A DNA stretch of 64,000 nucleotides from Paracoccus sp. (in: a-proteobacteria). GTDB taxonomy: Bacteria; Pseudomonadota; Alphaproteobacteria; Rhodobacterales; Rhodobacteraceae. The notes below the pieces were generated by a model, which was not told the origin of the DNA, made no database searches, and saw only the letters and a program-made list of their open reading frames with translations. A program made the position numbers and the translations under genes. The stretch spans positions 124,001 through 188,000 of the forward strand of contig NZ_JAUNTW010000005.1 in assembly GCF_030538495.1 (NCBI RefSeq). The letters are read 5' to 3'. How positions within the stretch are numbered: position 1 is the stretch's first letter; each line of letters begins with the position of its first letter. This document shows, piece after piece, positions 38,855 through 47,530 of this stretch.

Positions 38855-39694
38855 TTAACGCGCCATGAACACCGGCACGCGGGCCTGTTCCAGCATGTTG
38901 CGGGTGGCTCCGCCCAAGATGGCTTCGCGCAGGCGGGAATGGCCATAGGCGCCCATGACGACCAGATCGGCCCCGATTTCCACGGCGCGGCGGTTCAGTT
39001 CCTGACTGATCGTCGGTTCGGTGCGCGCCAGCACGGCGATTTCCGCGCGCACGCCGTGGCGGGTCAGCATCTGCGTCAACGCGCCGCCCGGATCGGACCG
39101 TTCGGCACCGGCGCGGCGGGGGTCGATGCAGGTGACCTCGACCGCTTGGGCGGTTTTCAACAAAGGCAGAGCGCGGCGGATCGCGACCAAGGCTTCGGCC
39201 GATTGGTTCCACGCCACGATGATGCGTTTGGGGGCGTCCGTCACGGCGGCGTCGCCCGGCAGGACCAGAACCGGGCAGCCGCCTTCGAACAGGGCGGCCT
39301 CGGTCACGATTTCGGCGTCACCGGGCTGGTGATCGCCATAAGGGCTGGCCAGAATAGCCAGATCGGAAAACCGCGCCCGCAGCCCCACCAGATTGGGGAT
39401 GCCGCCCGACTGCGCGACCGCTGATTCGACCGACCAGCGCAGCCCCGCGCGCCCGTCCAGATGCGCCCGCACATCGCGTTCCAGCGTTTCAGCCTGAACC
39501 ATGGCCTGATCAATCGCATCTTGCAGCATATAGGCCGTGCCGCCGGGGAAATAATAACCCGGCTGGCTGTGGTCGATGCCAAGACACAGCACATCCAGAT
39601 GCGCATCCGCCCGCGCGGCAAAGCCCGCCGCCGCGTCCAGTTGCGCAAATTGCGACGGATCCGTCAGCACCGTCAGGATCGTTTTATAGGCCAT
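38855..39694 (-). CDS. Universal stress protein, two tandem Usp domains
   Basis: The 279-residue protein has two UspA folds, about 1-150 and 155-279. The second keeps the ATP-binding pattern GAYGHSRLREAILGGATRNM. The first is more divergent (TILTVLTDPSQ). The ATG at 39694 (MAYKTIL) is chosen; upstream codons are the intergenic region. It is divergent from ccoNOQP with two FNR boxes between, which places it in the FnrP/FnrL regulon, as seen for Usp genes beside cbb3 oxidase genes in Paracoccus and Rhodobacter. Confidence 0.88.
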   Translation of the reverse strand: MAYKTILTVLTDPSQFAQLDAAAGFAARADAHLDVLCLGIDHSQPGYYFPGGTAYMLQDAIDQAMVQAETLERDVRAHLDGRAGLRWSVESAVAQSGGIPNLVGLRARFSDLAILASPYGDHQPGDAEIVTEAALFEGGCPVLVLPGDAAVTDAPKRIIVAWNQSAEALVAIRRALPLLKTAQAVEVTCIDPRRAGAERSDPGGALTQMLTRHGVRAEIAVLARTEPTISQELNRRAVEIGADLVVMGAYGHSRLREAILGGATRNMLEQARVPVFMAR

Positions 39695-39749
39695 GGCAAA
39701 ATTCCCCCATTTTGTCCCCATAAGGTGAAGCGGTTTCGCGCCCCGCGCC

Positions 39750-39763
39750 TTGATCCGTGTCAA
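39750..39763. promoter_or_regulatory. FNR box, usp-proximal
   Basis: TTGATccgtGTCAA fits the consensus with 5-bp arms. Its position, centred about 62 bases before the usp ATG, suits activation of usp on the minus strand. The neighbouring box is centred 23 bases to the right. Confidence 0.75.
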
Positions 39764-39772
39764 ACCGCAGAT

Positions 39773-39786
39773 TTGACGCAGATCAA
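39773..39786. promoter_or_regulatory. FNR box, ccoN-proximal
   Basis: TTGACgcagATCAA matches the FNR consensus and is nearly identical to the hemN/fnrL box. A class II promoter activated from here would start around 39821, giving a leader of about 70 bases to ccoN. Confidence 0.8.
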
Positions 39787-39874
39787 AGCCGGATGCGCGG
39801 CCCGGCCCTATGCCCAATTCTGAATAAATCCGTCGCGGGGCGATTCGCCCCCGGCGCATGGAAGGAAAAACACG

Positions 39875-39898
39875 ATGGTCACGGGGACGCTATGCTAA
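39875..39898 (+). CDS. Seven-codon mini-ORF overlapping the ccoN start
   Basis: ATG at 39875 lies eight bases after a strong AAGGA (39862-39866) and encodes MVTGTLC followed by TAA at 39896-39898. The ccoN ATG (39892) is inside this ORF in another frame and has only a weak GGGGA at four bases. This layout would let ribosomes terminate and restart at ccoN. It is visible directly in sequence; its use is inference. Confidence 0.4.
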   Translation: MVTGTLC

Positions 39899-41496
39899 GC
39901 TATGTTAAACTGATCCTGCTTGGCGGGATCGCGCTGTTTGGTGCGATTGGCGCCAACATGGCGCATGATGCAGCCTATATGGTCAACGCGCTGACCGTCA
40001 TGTTGGTTGCCGGCGGTCTGTTCCTGTGGGTGCTGCGTGGCATCGACGAACCGGTCGTTGCCGTCAACCAGAACGAATATATGGACGGAGTGGTCCGCGC
40101 CGGCGTGATCGCGACGGCGTTCTGGGGCGTTGTCGGCTTTCTGGTCGGTGTGGTCATCGCGTTTCAGCTGACCTTTCCGGCGCTGAACTTCAGCGACTGG
40201 GCGCAGGGTTATCTGAACTTTGGCCGTCTGCGTCCGCTGCACACCAGTGCGGTGATTTTCGCATTCGGCGGTAACGCCCTGATCGCAACATCGTTTTACG
40301 TCGTGCAGCGCACCTGTGGCGCGCGGCTGTGGGGCGGCAATGCGGCGTGGTTCGTGTTCTGGGGCTATCAGCTGGTGATCGTGCTGGCCGCGACCGGCTA
40401 TGTTCTGGGCGCAACGCAGGGCAAAGAATATGCCGAACCCGAATGGTATGTTGACTGGTGGCTGACCATCGTCTGGGTCGTTTATCTGGCCGTGTTTCTG
40501 GGAACCGTGATGAAGCGCCGCGAACCGCATATCTATGTCGCGAACTGGTTCTATCTGGGGTTCATTGTCACCGTGGCGATGCTGCATGTGGTGAACAACC
40601 TTGCGCGTCCGGTCAGCATCTGGGGTTCCAAATCCGTGCCGGTCTTCGCCGGTGTGCAGGACGCCATGGTGCAATGGTGGTATGGCCACAACGCCGTGGG
40701 CTTTTTCCTGACCGCGGGTTTTCTGGGCATGATGTATTACTTCATCCCGAAACAGGCCGAACGCCCGGTCTATTCCTATAAGCTGTCGATCATCCACTTC
40801 TGGGCGCTGATCTTCCTGTATATCTGGGCCGGTCCGCACCACCTGCATTACACCGCATTGCCGGAATGGGCGGCGACGCTGGGCATGGTGTTCTCGATCA
40901 TGCTGTGGATGCCGTCCTGGGGTGGTATGATCAACGGCCTGATGACGCTGTCGGGCGCGTGGGACAAGCTGCGCACCGATCCGATCATCCGCATGATGGT
41001 GGTGGCCGTGGGTTTCTATGGCATGGCCACGTTCGAAGGCCCGATGATGTCGATCAAGGCCGTGAACAGCCTGTCGCATTACACCGACTGGACCATCGGC
41101 CATGTTCATTCGGGCGCTTTGGGCTGGAACGGGATGATCACCTTTGGCGCGCTGTATTACCTGACGCCGCGCCTGTGGGGTCGTGAACGGCTGTATTCGC
41201 TGACGCTGGTGTCGTGGCATTTCTGGCTGGCGACCATTGGCATCGTGATCTACGCCGCGTCGATGTGGGTGACCGGCATCATGGAAGGTCTGATGTGGCG
41301 CGAAGTGGACGCCAACGGCTTCCTGGTGAACGCGTTCTCTGACACGATCGCACCGAAATTCCCGATGTATCTGGCCCGCGCATTGGGCGGGACGCTGTTC
41401 CTGATCGGCGGTTGCATCATGGCCTATAACCTGTGGGCAACCGTTGCCCGCCAGCCCAAGGCCCATTCCACCGCAATCGCCGTGCCGGCTGAATAA
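39892..41496 (+). CDS. ccoN: cbb3-type cytochrome c oxidase subunit I
   Basis: CcoN is the catalytic subunit of the high-affinity oxidase used at low oxygen, holding heme b and the heme b3-CuB centre. The 534-residue protein has about 12-14 membrane helices, with heme/CuB histidine segments [46 protein letters not shown] and [13 protein letters not shown]. The start [12 protein letters not shown] aligns with other CcoN proteins. The four subunit genes follow one another with almost no gaps. Confidence 0.97.
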   Translation: MLSYVKLILLGGIALFGAIGANMAHDAAYMVNALTVMLVAGGLFLWVLRGIDEPVVAVNQNEYMDGVVRAGVIATAFWGVVGFLVGVVIAFQLTFPALNFSDWAQGYLNFGRLRPLHTSAVIFAFGGNALIATSFYVVQRTCGARLWGGNAAWFVFWGYQLVIVLAATGYVLGATQGKEYAEPEWYVDWWLTIVWVVYLAVFLGTVMKRREPHIYVANWFYLGFIVTVAMLHVVNNLARPVSIWGSKSVPVFAGVQDAMVQWWYGHNAVGFFLTAGFLGMMYYFIPKQAERPVYSYKLSIIHFWALIFLYIWAGPHHLHYTALPEWAATLGMVFSIMLWMPSWGGMINGLMTLSGAWDKLRTDPIIRMMVVAVGFYGMATFEGPMMSIKAVNSLSHYTDWTIGHVHSGALGWNGMITFGALYYLTPRLWGRERLYSLTLVSWHFWLATIGIVIYAASMWVTGIMEGLMWREVDANGFLVNAFSDTIAPKFPMYLARALGGTLFLIGGCIMAYNLWATVARQPKAHSTAIAVPAE

Positions 41497-41508
41497 AGGA
41501 TCCTAAAC

Positions 41509-42234
41509 ATGCGTATTCTTGATAAGCACAAGATCCTTGAAAAGAACGCCACGCTGCTGCTGATCTTTTCGTTCCTTGTCGTCACCATCGGCGGCATCGT
41601 GCAGATCACGCCGCTGTTCTATCTGGAAAACACCATCGAAAAGGTCGAAGGTGTCCGCCCCTACACGCCGCTGGAACTGACCGGCCGTGACATTTACATC
41701 CGCGAAGGGTGTTACACCTGTCACAGCCAGATGATCCGCCCGATGCGGGACGAAGATCAGCGTTATGGCCATTACAGCCTTGCGGCGGAATCGATGTATG
41801 ACCACCCGTTCCAATGGGGGTCGAAACGCACCGGGCCGGATCTGGCGCGTGTCGGCGGTCGGTATTCGGATGAATGGCATATCGACCACCTGCGCGATCC
41901 CAAATCGGTGGTGCCGGATTCGATCATGCCGAAATACGGCTTCCTGCTGAACCGCCGGATCAGCACCGACAACATCGCCCAGCGTCTGCGCACCGACCGT
42001 CTGGTGGGCGTGCCATACACGGACGAGATGATCGAAAACGCCGCCAGCGATCTGCGGATGCAGGCCGATCCGTTCGGAGACGCCGCCGCCCTGCAATCGC
42101 GTTATCCGGGGGCGCAGCTGCGCAACTTTGACCGCCAGCCTGAACTGACGGAAATGGACGCGCTGATCGCCTATCTTCAGGTGCTGGGAACGATGGTTGA
42201 TTTCTCGACCTTTGAACCCGATCCGCGGCGCTAA
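41509..42234 (+). CDS. ccoO: cbb3-type cytochrome c oxidase subunit II (monoheme cytochrome c)
   Basis: CcoO passes electrons from CcoP to CcoN. The 241-residue protein has an N-terminal membrane anchor (about 13-38) and one c-heme site, CYTCH at residues 68-72, with the distal Met likely in SIMPKYGF. The ATG at 41509 follows AAAGGATC. Length and motifs are normal for the family. Confidence 0.96.
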   Translation: MRILDKHKILEKNATLLLIFSFLVVTIGGIVQITPLFYLENTIEKVEGVRPYTPLELTGRDIYIREGCYTCHSQMIRPMRDEDQRYGHYSLAAESMYDHPFQWGSKRTGPDLARVGGRYSDEWHIDHLRDPKSVVPDSIMPKYGFLLNRRISTDNIAQRLRTDRLVGVPYTDEMIENAASDLRMQADPFGDAAALQSRYPGAQLRNFDRQPELTEMDALIAYLQVLGTMVDFSTFEPDPRR

Positions 42235-42243
42235 GGGGGCATT

Positions 42244-42429
42244 ATGGAAACCTACAGCTTACTGCGCGCATTTGCGGATAGCTGGGCTTTGCTGGCGCTG
42301 ACCCTGTTTTTTGTGGGGGTTGTGGCCTTTGTGTTCCGGCCGGGCGCACGCCGCGCCCAGCAGGACGCCGCCAACAGCATTTTCCGCAACGAAACCCGAC
42401 CCGCCCCCGAGACTAAGGAGGACCGCTGA
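42244..42429 (+). CDS. ccoQ: cbb3-type cytochrome c oxidase small subunit CcoQ
   Basis: A 61-residue single-helix protein (helix about 13-32, [18 protein letters not shown], then [18 protein letters not shown]). CcoQ helps assemble or stabilise the oxidase complex. A GGGGGCATT precedes the ATG. Its stop shares one base with the ccoP ATG. Confidence 0.92.
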   Translation: METYSLLRAFADSWALLALTLFFVGVVAFVFRPGARRAQQDAANSIFRNETRPAPETKEDR

Positions 42430-43487
42430 TGTCCGACGACAACAAAAACAAACCCACCGGGGACCTGTCGGACGAACATGTGTCGCCCGCAAACCCGGAT
42501 AACCAAATCGAATTGGGTCGGCAGGCGGCGGATGCCGAACATGCCGCCAAGATCGAAGGCGACATCCCCGACCGCGCCGCGCCCGACGCCCCCGAGGCGC
42601 CCAAACACCGCGCCAAATCGCGGGGCCGTCACGGCGTCGTCGCCCATGAAACGCCCTCAACGGGTCACGAATGGGACGGCATCACCGAATACGACAACCC
42701 GATGCCTCGGTGGTGGCTGTGGACGTTCTACGCCACGATCATCTGGGCGATTGGCTATATGATCGCCTATCCGGCGATTCCGCTGCTGTCGGGGGCCACG
42801 CAGGGCCTGCTGAAAACAAACGCCCGGACCGAGGTTGCCGCCGAAATCCAGCGGTTCAACGACGCAAACGCGCCGATGAACGCGGCCTTGGTGGAAACGC
42901 CCTTGGATCAGATCGCGGCGGACCCGCAGCTGGCCAGCTATGCCGGCAATGCGGGGGGCGCGCTGTATCGGACCTGGTGCGCGCAATGTCACGGCTCGGG
43001 TGCGGCGGGTGCGCCGGGTTATCCGAACCTGCTGGACGATGTGTGGCTGTGGGGCGGCACGCTGGACGACATCCACACCACCCTGCTGCACGGCATCCGT
43101 GACCCGCAGGATCCCGACACGCGCTATTCGCAAATGCCGGGTTACGGGGTTGATGGCCTGCTGAACCGCACGGAAATCGCGGATGTGACGCAATATGTCC
43201 TGTCCCTGTCGGGTGCGGCGCATAACGCAACGCAGGCGGCGGCGGGTGCGGTCACCTATGAAAACAACTGCGCGGCCTGCCACCAACCCGATGGCAGCGG
43301 CGACCAGTTCCAAGGCGCGCCTGCGCTGAATGATCAGGTGTGGCTCTATGGCGGCGATGCGGCCACGATCACCCGCATCATCCACGAAGGCCCCTATGGC
43401 GTCATGCCCGCATGGTCCAACCGTCTGACCGAGGCCGAGATTCGCGCCCTGACGGTTTACGTTCACGGTCTGGGCGGGGGCGAATAA
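42429..43487 (+). CDS. ccoP: cbb3-type cytochrome c oxidase subunit III (diheme cytochrome c)
   Basis: CcoP receives electrons from soluble cytochromes. Two c-heme sites are present, CAQCH (184-188) and CAACH (281-285), and one membrane helix at about 95-115. At 352 residues it is longer than usual: before the conserved [17 protein letters not shown] (from residue 80) lies a charged, low-complexity extension of about 75 residues, where 20-40 is common. The extension is Asp/Lys/Pro/Ala-rich and should sit on the cytoplasmic side. The accessory ccoGHIS genes do not follow here. Confidence 0.95.
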   Translation: MSDDNKNKPTGDLSDEHVSPANPDNQIELGRQAADAEHAAKIEGDIPDRAAPDAPEAPKHRAKSRGRHGVVAHETPSTGHEWDGITEYDNPMPRWWLWTFYATIIWAIGYMIAYPAIPLLSGATQGLLKTNARTEVAAEIQRFNDANAPMNAALVETPLDQIAADPQLASYAGNAGGALYRTWCAQCHGSGAAGAPGYPNLLDDVWLWGGTLDDIHTTLLHGIRDPQDPDTRYSQMPGYGVDGLLNRTEIADVTQYVLSLSGAAHNATQAAAGAVTYENNCAACHQPDGSGDQFQGAPALNDQVWLYGGDAATITRIIHEGPYGVMPAWSNRLTEAEIRALTVYVHGLGGGE

Positions 43488-43505
43488 CCCGTCCGGCAAG
43501 GGCTT

Positions 43506-43532
43506 CCGTGGCCGGCCCGACACCGGCCACGG
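43506..43532 (+). terminator. Hairpin after ccoP
   Basis: CCGTGGCCGG (43506-43515) and CCGGCCACGG (43523-43532) form a perfect 10-bp stem with a 7-base loop, 18 bases after the ccoP stop. No T-run follows, but it is the likely end of the ccoNOQP mRNA. Confidence 0.6.
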
Positions 43533-43537
43533 GGGAA

Positions 43538-43577
43538 CCGGCCCCCCGTCCTGTTCGCGCGTTCCTTGGGGGGCCGG
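43538..43577 (+). repeat. Stem-loop repeat, copy 1
   Basis: CCGGCCCCCC (43538-43547) pairs perfectly with GGGGGGCCGG (43568-43577) around a 20-base loop that ends TTCGCGCGTTCCTT. Copy 2 at 43635-43670 has the same loop end but a different stem sequence. Confidence 0.8.
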
Positions 43578-43634
43578 TCATCATCTTCGGCGGTTATCGC
43601 CAAAAGGAATCCGTCTGGTGAACATCGGGCGGCG

Positions 43635-43670
43635 CCGGTCCCCGTTTCTCGCGCGTTCCTTGGGGACCGG
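43635..43670 (+). repeat. Stem-loop repeat, copy 2
   Basis: CCGGTCCCC (43635-43643) pairs perfectly with GGGGACCGG (43662-43670) around an 18-base loop ending TCTCGCGCGTTCCTT. Compared with copy 1 the stem has a paired T-A change and is one pair shorter, while CGCGCGTTCCTT is unchanged. It lies about 60 bases from the end of miaB. Confidence 0.8.
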
Positions 43671-43728
43671 CAAAACCCCTTTTCCCAATCTGCACCGCGC
43701 AGGGCAAGCCCTGACGCGGCGTTCGCAA

Positions 43729-45057
43729 TCAGGCCAGTTCGCCGCGCAGCGAATTGGGCGCGCTTTCGACAATGCGGACCTGCACCAGATCCCCGATCTG
43801 CGCATCGGGCGCATCGACGAATACGGAATGCAGGTAATCCGATTTGCCGACCATCTGCTCCGCCGACCGCCCCGGCTTTTCAAACAAGACGCCGACGGTG
43901 CGGCCGACCATGCTTTCCTGTGTGGCCTTTTGCTGACGGCTCAGCAGCGCCTGCAATTCCTGCAACCGGGCATCGGCGACATCGCTGTCCACCTCGGCCC
44001 GGTCAAAGGCAGGGGTGCCGGGGCGGGGCGAGTATTTGAAACTGAACGCCGTCCCAAAGCCCACCTGCTCAATCAAACGCAGTGTGTCGGCATGGTCCTG
44101 ATCGGTTTCACCGGGAAAGCCCACGATAAAATCGCTGGTCAGCAAAATATCGGGCCGCGCCGCGCGGATGCGGTCAATCAGGCGCAGATACTGGTCAGCG
44201 GTGTGTTTGCGGTTCATCGCGCGCAAAATCCGGTCGCTGCCCGACTGCACCGGCAAATGCAGATAGGGCATCAGCTGCGGCACATCGCGATGCGCGTCGA
44301 TCAGATCATCGGCCATGTCGTTGGGATGGCTGGTGGTGTAACGAATCCGGTCCAGCCCCTGAATGTCGCCCAAGGCACGGATCAGACGCCCGAATCCCCA
44401 TTCGGCCCCGTCCCCCATCCCGTGCCAGCCATTCACATTCTGCCCCAGCAACGTGATTTCGCGCACACCCCGCGCCACCAGATCGCGCGCCTCGGCCAGA
44501 ATACGGTCCACGGGGCGGCTCACCTCGGCCCCGCGGGTATAGGGGACGACGCAGAACGCGCAAAACTTGTCGCAACCTTCCTGAACGGTCAGAAACGCGG
44601 CAGGCGCGCGGCGCGTGGCGCGACGTTCGGGCAGGTGGTCAAACTTATCTTCTTCGGGAAAATCGGTGACAATCGCGGGGGCCTCGCCGCGCACCATGGC
44701 GGGCAAACGGTGATAGGCCTGCGGCCCCACGACGAGATCGACCAGAGGCATCCGTCGGGTGATCTCCTCCCCCTCGGCCTGCGCCACACAGCCGGCAACG
44801 CCGATTTTCAGATCGGGGCGCTCGGCCTTTAACGGCTTCAGACGGCCCAGATCGGAATACAGCTTTTCCGCCGCCTTTTCGCGGATGTGACAGGTGTTCA
44901 GCAACACCATATCCGCATCGGCCTGATCCTCGGTCAGCTCGTAACCTTCGGGGGCCATGGCCTCGGCCATGCGCTGACTGTCATAGACATTCATCTGACA
45001 GCCATAGGTTTTGATATACAGTTTTTTCGCCGCCGGGGCGGTTTTGGTGTCGGTCAT
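43729..45057 (-). CDS. miaB: tRNA-2-methylthio-N6-(dimethylallyl)adenosine synthase MiaB
   Basis: MiaB adds the methylthio group to i6A37 of tRNAs reading codons that start with U. The 442-residue protein has the N-terminal UPF0004 domain ([19 protein letters not shown]), the radical SAM motif [17 protein letters not shown] and a C-terminal TRAM domain (about 380-440). All six iron-sulfur cysteines expected are present. It is convergent with ccoP and apparently single. Confidence 0.96.
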   Translation of the reverse strand: MTDTKTAPAAKKLYIKTYGCQMNVYDSQRMAEAMAPEGYELTEDQADADMVLLNTCHIREKAAEKLYSDLGRLKPLKAERPDLKIGVAGCVAQAEGEEITRRMPLVDLVVGPQAYHRLPAMVRGEAPAIVTDFPEEDKFDHLPERRATRRAPAAFLTVQEGCDKFCAFCVVPYTRGAEVSRPVDRILAEARDLVARGVREITLLGQNVNGWHGMGDGAEWGFGRLIRALGDIQGLDRIRYTTSHPNDMADDLIDAHRDVPQLMPYLHLPVQSGSDRILRAMNRKHTADQYLRLIDRIRAARPDILLTSDFIVGFPGETDQDHADTLRLIEQVGFGTAFSFKYSPRPGTPAFDRAEVDSDVADARLQELQALLSRQQKATQESMVGRTVGVLFEKPGRSAEQMVGKSDYLHSVFVDAPDAQIGDLVQVRIVESAPNSLRGELA

Positions 45058-45121
45058 GGGGGGACGGTCCTTGAAATCACCCCATCCTTACAGCAAAATC
45101 AGCGAAATGAAAAGCTGCGCG

Positions 45122-45178
45122 CCTTTATCTTCTGTGTGCAAATATCCTCTGGGGGTCCGGGGGGCGAAGCGCCCCCGG
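45122..45178 (+). repeat. Dispersed CAAATATCC element, copy 3
   Basis: CCTTTATCTTCTGTGTGCAA runs into ATATCCTCTGGGGGTCC, and the end forms CCGGGGGG cgaagcg CCCCCGG. It is more diverged than the other two copies but keeps order and orientation. It lies between miaB and the TfoX-like gene, ending 11 bases before the latter, so its hairpin sits over the ribosome-site region. Confidence 0.7.
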
Positions 45179-45189
45179 CAGCAACGTCT

Positions 45190-45537
45190 ATGACCGACAG
45201 CGACCTGACGCAGATCAACCTGATTGGCCCCGCCACGGCCCGCGCGCTGATCGCGGCGGGGGTGCCGGACGCGGCCAGCCTGCGGACCGTGGGCGCGCAT
45301 GACGCCTATCACGCGATGCTGGTATCGGGGACGCGCCCGCATTTCATCTGGTATCAGGTCTTGCATATGGCGTTGCAGGATCGCCCGTGGAACGATGTGC
45401 GCGGGGCCGAACGGGCAGAACTGCGCGCGCGGTTTGACGCCTTGGTCGCGGCCACCCGCGCGCCCCGTTCCGACATTGAAACCGCGTTAAACGACATCGG
45501 CCTGTTGCCGCCATCAGGGGACGAAAATGACGCATGA
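45190..45537 (+). CDS. TfoX C-terminal-domain protein
   Basis: A 115-residue protein made almost entirely of the helical TfoX/Sxy C-terminal domain: LIGPATARALIAAGVPDAA, then TVGAHDAYHAML and FIWYQVLHMALQ with DRPWNDV. The N-terminal TfoX domain is absent. In gammaproteobacteria full TfoX controls competence; the single-domain form here has no assigned role. It has no good Shine-Dalgarno sequence. It overlaps the following gene by 11 bases. Confidence 0.75.
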   Translation: MTDSDLTQINLIGPATARALIAAGVPDAASLRTVGAHDAYHAMLVSGTRPHFIWYQVLHMALQDRPWNDVRGAERAELRARFDALVAATRAPRSDIETALNDIGLLPPSGDENDA

Positions 45538-45988
45538 TCTGATCTTTGACACCGTGCTGGACGCGCCGCGCGACCGCGTTTGGCGTTGCTGGACCGAACC
45601 GCGCCTGTTGGAACAATGGTTCTGCCCGAAACCGTGGACTGTCACCGATGCGGTCATCGACCTGCGTGCGGGTGGCGAGTTTTCCACGGTCATGCACGGC
45701 CCGGATGGCGAATGTTTTGCCAATACCGGCGTGTTTCTGGCCGTCGATCCGGGGCGGAGGCTGGTCTTTACCGACGCGCTGACGCCGGAGCTGCATCCCG
45801 GCGCGCGGGCCTTTATGGTGGTGCATGTCACGCTGTCGGATGCGGGGCCGGATGGGACGCACACCGCCTATCACGCCCGCGCGATGCACTGGACCGAACA
45901 GGCGCGCGACGAACATCGCGCCATGGGCTTTCATCAGGGCTGGGGCATTGCTGCCGAACAATTGCAGGAACTGGCCCGCAGCCTGTAA
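45527..45988 (+). CDS. SRPBCC/AHSA1-type protein
   Basis: A 153-residue protein of the START-like AHSA1 family: opening FDTVLDAPRDRVWRCWTEP, then LLEQWFCPKPW and a DLRAGGEFSTVMHGPDG strand, ending with GFHQGWGIAAEQLQELA. These proteins form a helix-grip fold that binds hydrophobic ligands; some act with stress regulators. The ATG at 45527 lies inside the end of the TfoX-like gene, suggesting coupled translation. Confidence 0.85.
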   Translation: MTHDLIFDTVLDAPRDRVWRCWTEPRLLEQWFCPKPWTVTDAVIDLRAGGEFSTVMHGPDGECFANTGVFLAVDPGRRLVFTDALTPELHPGARAFMVVHVTLSDAGPDGTHTAYHARAMHWTEQARDEHRAMGFHQGWGIAAEQLQELARSL

Positions 45989-46132
45989 CCCTGCGAACCC
46001 GTCATTCTGCCCGTTTTTCCGGCAATCTGCCCGATCCACCGGCGCGCGCCGGTCAGTCCGCCCACACGCCCCCCATTGAACGCGCGCCCCGCCAGCGATA
46101 CCGTGGCACAAACAGTTCACCCGGAGGGATCC

Positions 46133-47494
46133 ATGACCACACCGCAAAGCTGGGAAGCACGCGCCGACGAATTTTCGCTGTATGGGTTCACCGACCTGCC
46201 CAGCGTCCATCAGCGCGGCGCGGTCGTGCTGACCCATGGCGAAGGGCCGTATGTCGTTGACGTCAACGGCAACCGCTATCTGGACGCCAATTCCGGCCTG
46301 TGGAACATGGTCGCGGGCTTTGACCACAAAGGTCTGGCGGACGCCGCCAAGGCGCAATACGACCGTTTCCCCGGCTATCACGCGTTTTTCGGCCGCATGT
46401 CCGACCAAACCGTGATGCTGTCGGAAAAACTGGTCGAGGTGTCGCCCTTTGACCGGGGCCGCGTCTTCTATACCAATTCGGGGTCCGAGGCGAACGACAC
46501 CATGGTCAAAATGCTGTGGTTCATGCATGCCAGCGAAGGCAACCCGAAAAAACGCAAAATCCTGACCCGTTGGAACGCCTATCACGGGGTGACGGCGGTC
46601 AGCGCCAGCATGACCGGCAAACCCTATAACGAGGTGTTCGGCCTGCCTCTGCCCGGCTTTATTCACCTGACCTGCCCGCATTACTGGCGCTTTGGCCAAG
46701 ATGGCGAAACCGAAGATCAGTTTACCGCCCGTCTGGCCCGCGAACTGGACGAAACCATTCAACGCGAAGGCGCTGATACCATTGCCGGGTTCTTTGCTGA
46801 ACCGGTGATGGGCGCGGGCGGGGTGATCCCGCCGTCCAAAGGCTATTTCCAGGCCATCCTGCCGGTGCTGAAAAAGCACGGCATCCCGATGATCGCGGAC
46901 GAAGTGATCTGCGGCTTTGGCCGGACCGGCAACACCTGGGGGTCGCAAACCTATGATTTCGTGCCGGATGCGATCATCAGCTCGAAAAACCTGACGGCGG
47001 GCCTGTTCCCCATGGGCGCGGTCATTCTGGGACCGGAACTGGCCGACCGCGTGCAGGCGTCGGTCGAAAAGATCGAGGAATTCCCCCACGGCTTTACGGC
47101 TTCGGGCCACCCGGTCGGCTGCGCCATTGCGCTGAAGGCCATCGATGTGGTGATGAACGAAGGTCTGGCCGAAAACGTCCGCCGTCTGACCCCTCGGTTC
47201 GAGGACGGCCTGCGCGAATTGGCGAAAAACCCCAATATCGGCGAATATCGCGGCGTCGGTTTTATGTGGGCGCTTGAGGCGGTCAAGGACAAAGCGACGA
47301 AAACCCCGTTTGACGGTCATCTGTCGGTCAGCGAACGCATCGCCAATACCTGCACCGACATGGGCCTGATCTGCCGGCCCTTGGGTCAGTCGATCGTGCT
47401 GTGTCCGCCGTTTATCCTGACCGAATCGCAGATGGATGAAATGTTCGAAAAGCTGGAAAAGGCGCTGACCAAGGTCTTTGCCGAGGTCGCGTAA
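46133..47494 (+). CDS. Class III (omega-amino acid/polyamine) aminotransferase
   Basis: A 453-residue PLP enzyme; Lys285 in SSKNLTAG should bind PLP. Other marks are YTNSGSEANDTMVKML and the PLP-ring Asp in PMIADEVICGFGRTG. Enzymes of this group transfer amino groups from putrescine, beta-alanine or similar amines to pyruvate. The ATG at 46133 follows GGAGGG at seven bases. PuuA- and PuuB-like genes lie downstream, so a role in polyamine or amino-acid catabolism is likely; the exact substrate cannot be read from sequence. Confidence 0.88.
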   Translation: MTTPQSWEARADEFSLYGFTDLPSVHQRGAVVLTHGEGPYVVDVNGNRYLDANSGLWNMVAGFDHKGLADAAKAQYDRFPGYHAFFGRMSDQTVMLSEKLVEVSPFDRGRVFYTNSGSEANDTMVKMLWFMHASEGNPKKRKILTRWNAYHGVTAVSASMTGKPYNEVFGLPLPGFIHLTCPHYWRFGQDGETEDQFTARLARELDETIQREGADTIAGFFAEPVMGAGGVIPPSKGYFQAILPVLKKHGIPMIADEVICGFGRTGNTWGSQTYDFVPDAIISSKNLTAGLFPMGAVILGPELADRVQASVEKIEEFPHGFTASGHPVGCAIALKAIDVVMNEGLAENVRRLTPRFEDGLRELAKNPNIGEYRGVGFMWALEAVKDKATKTPFDGHLSVSERIANTCTDMGLICRPLGQSIVLCPPFILTESQMDEMFEKLEKALTKVFAEVA

Positions 47495-47530
47495 CCGCCC
47501 AGCCCACCACCCGATCCAAGGATCACAGGA

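Noticed and set aside
46039..46052. Palindrome CCGGCGCGCGCCGG upstream of the transaminase gene
   Set aside because: Alternating GC palindromes of this size arise easily in GC-rich DNA; nothing else supports a function.
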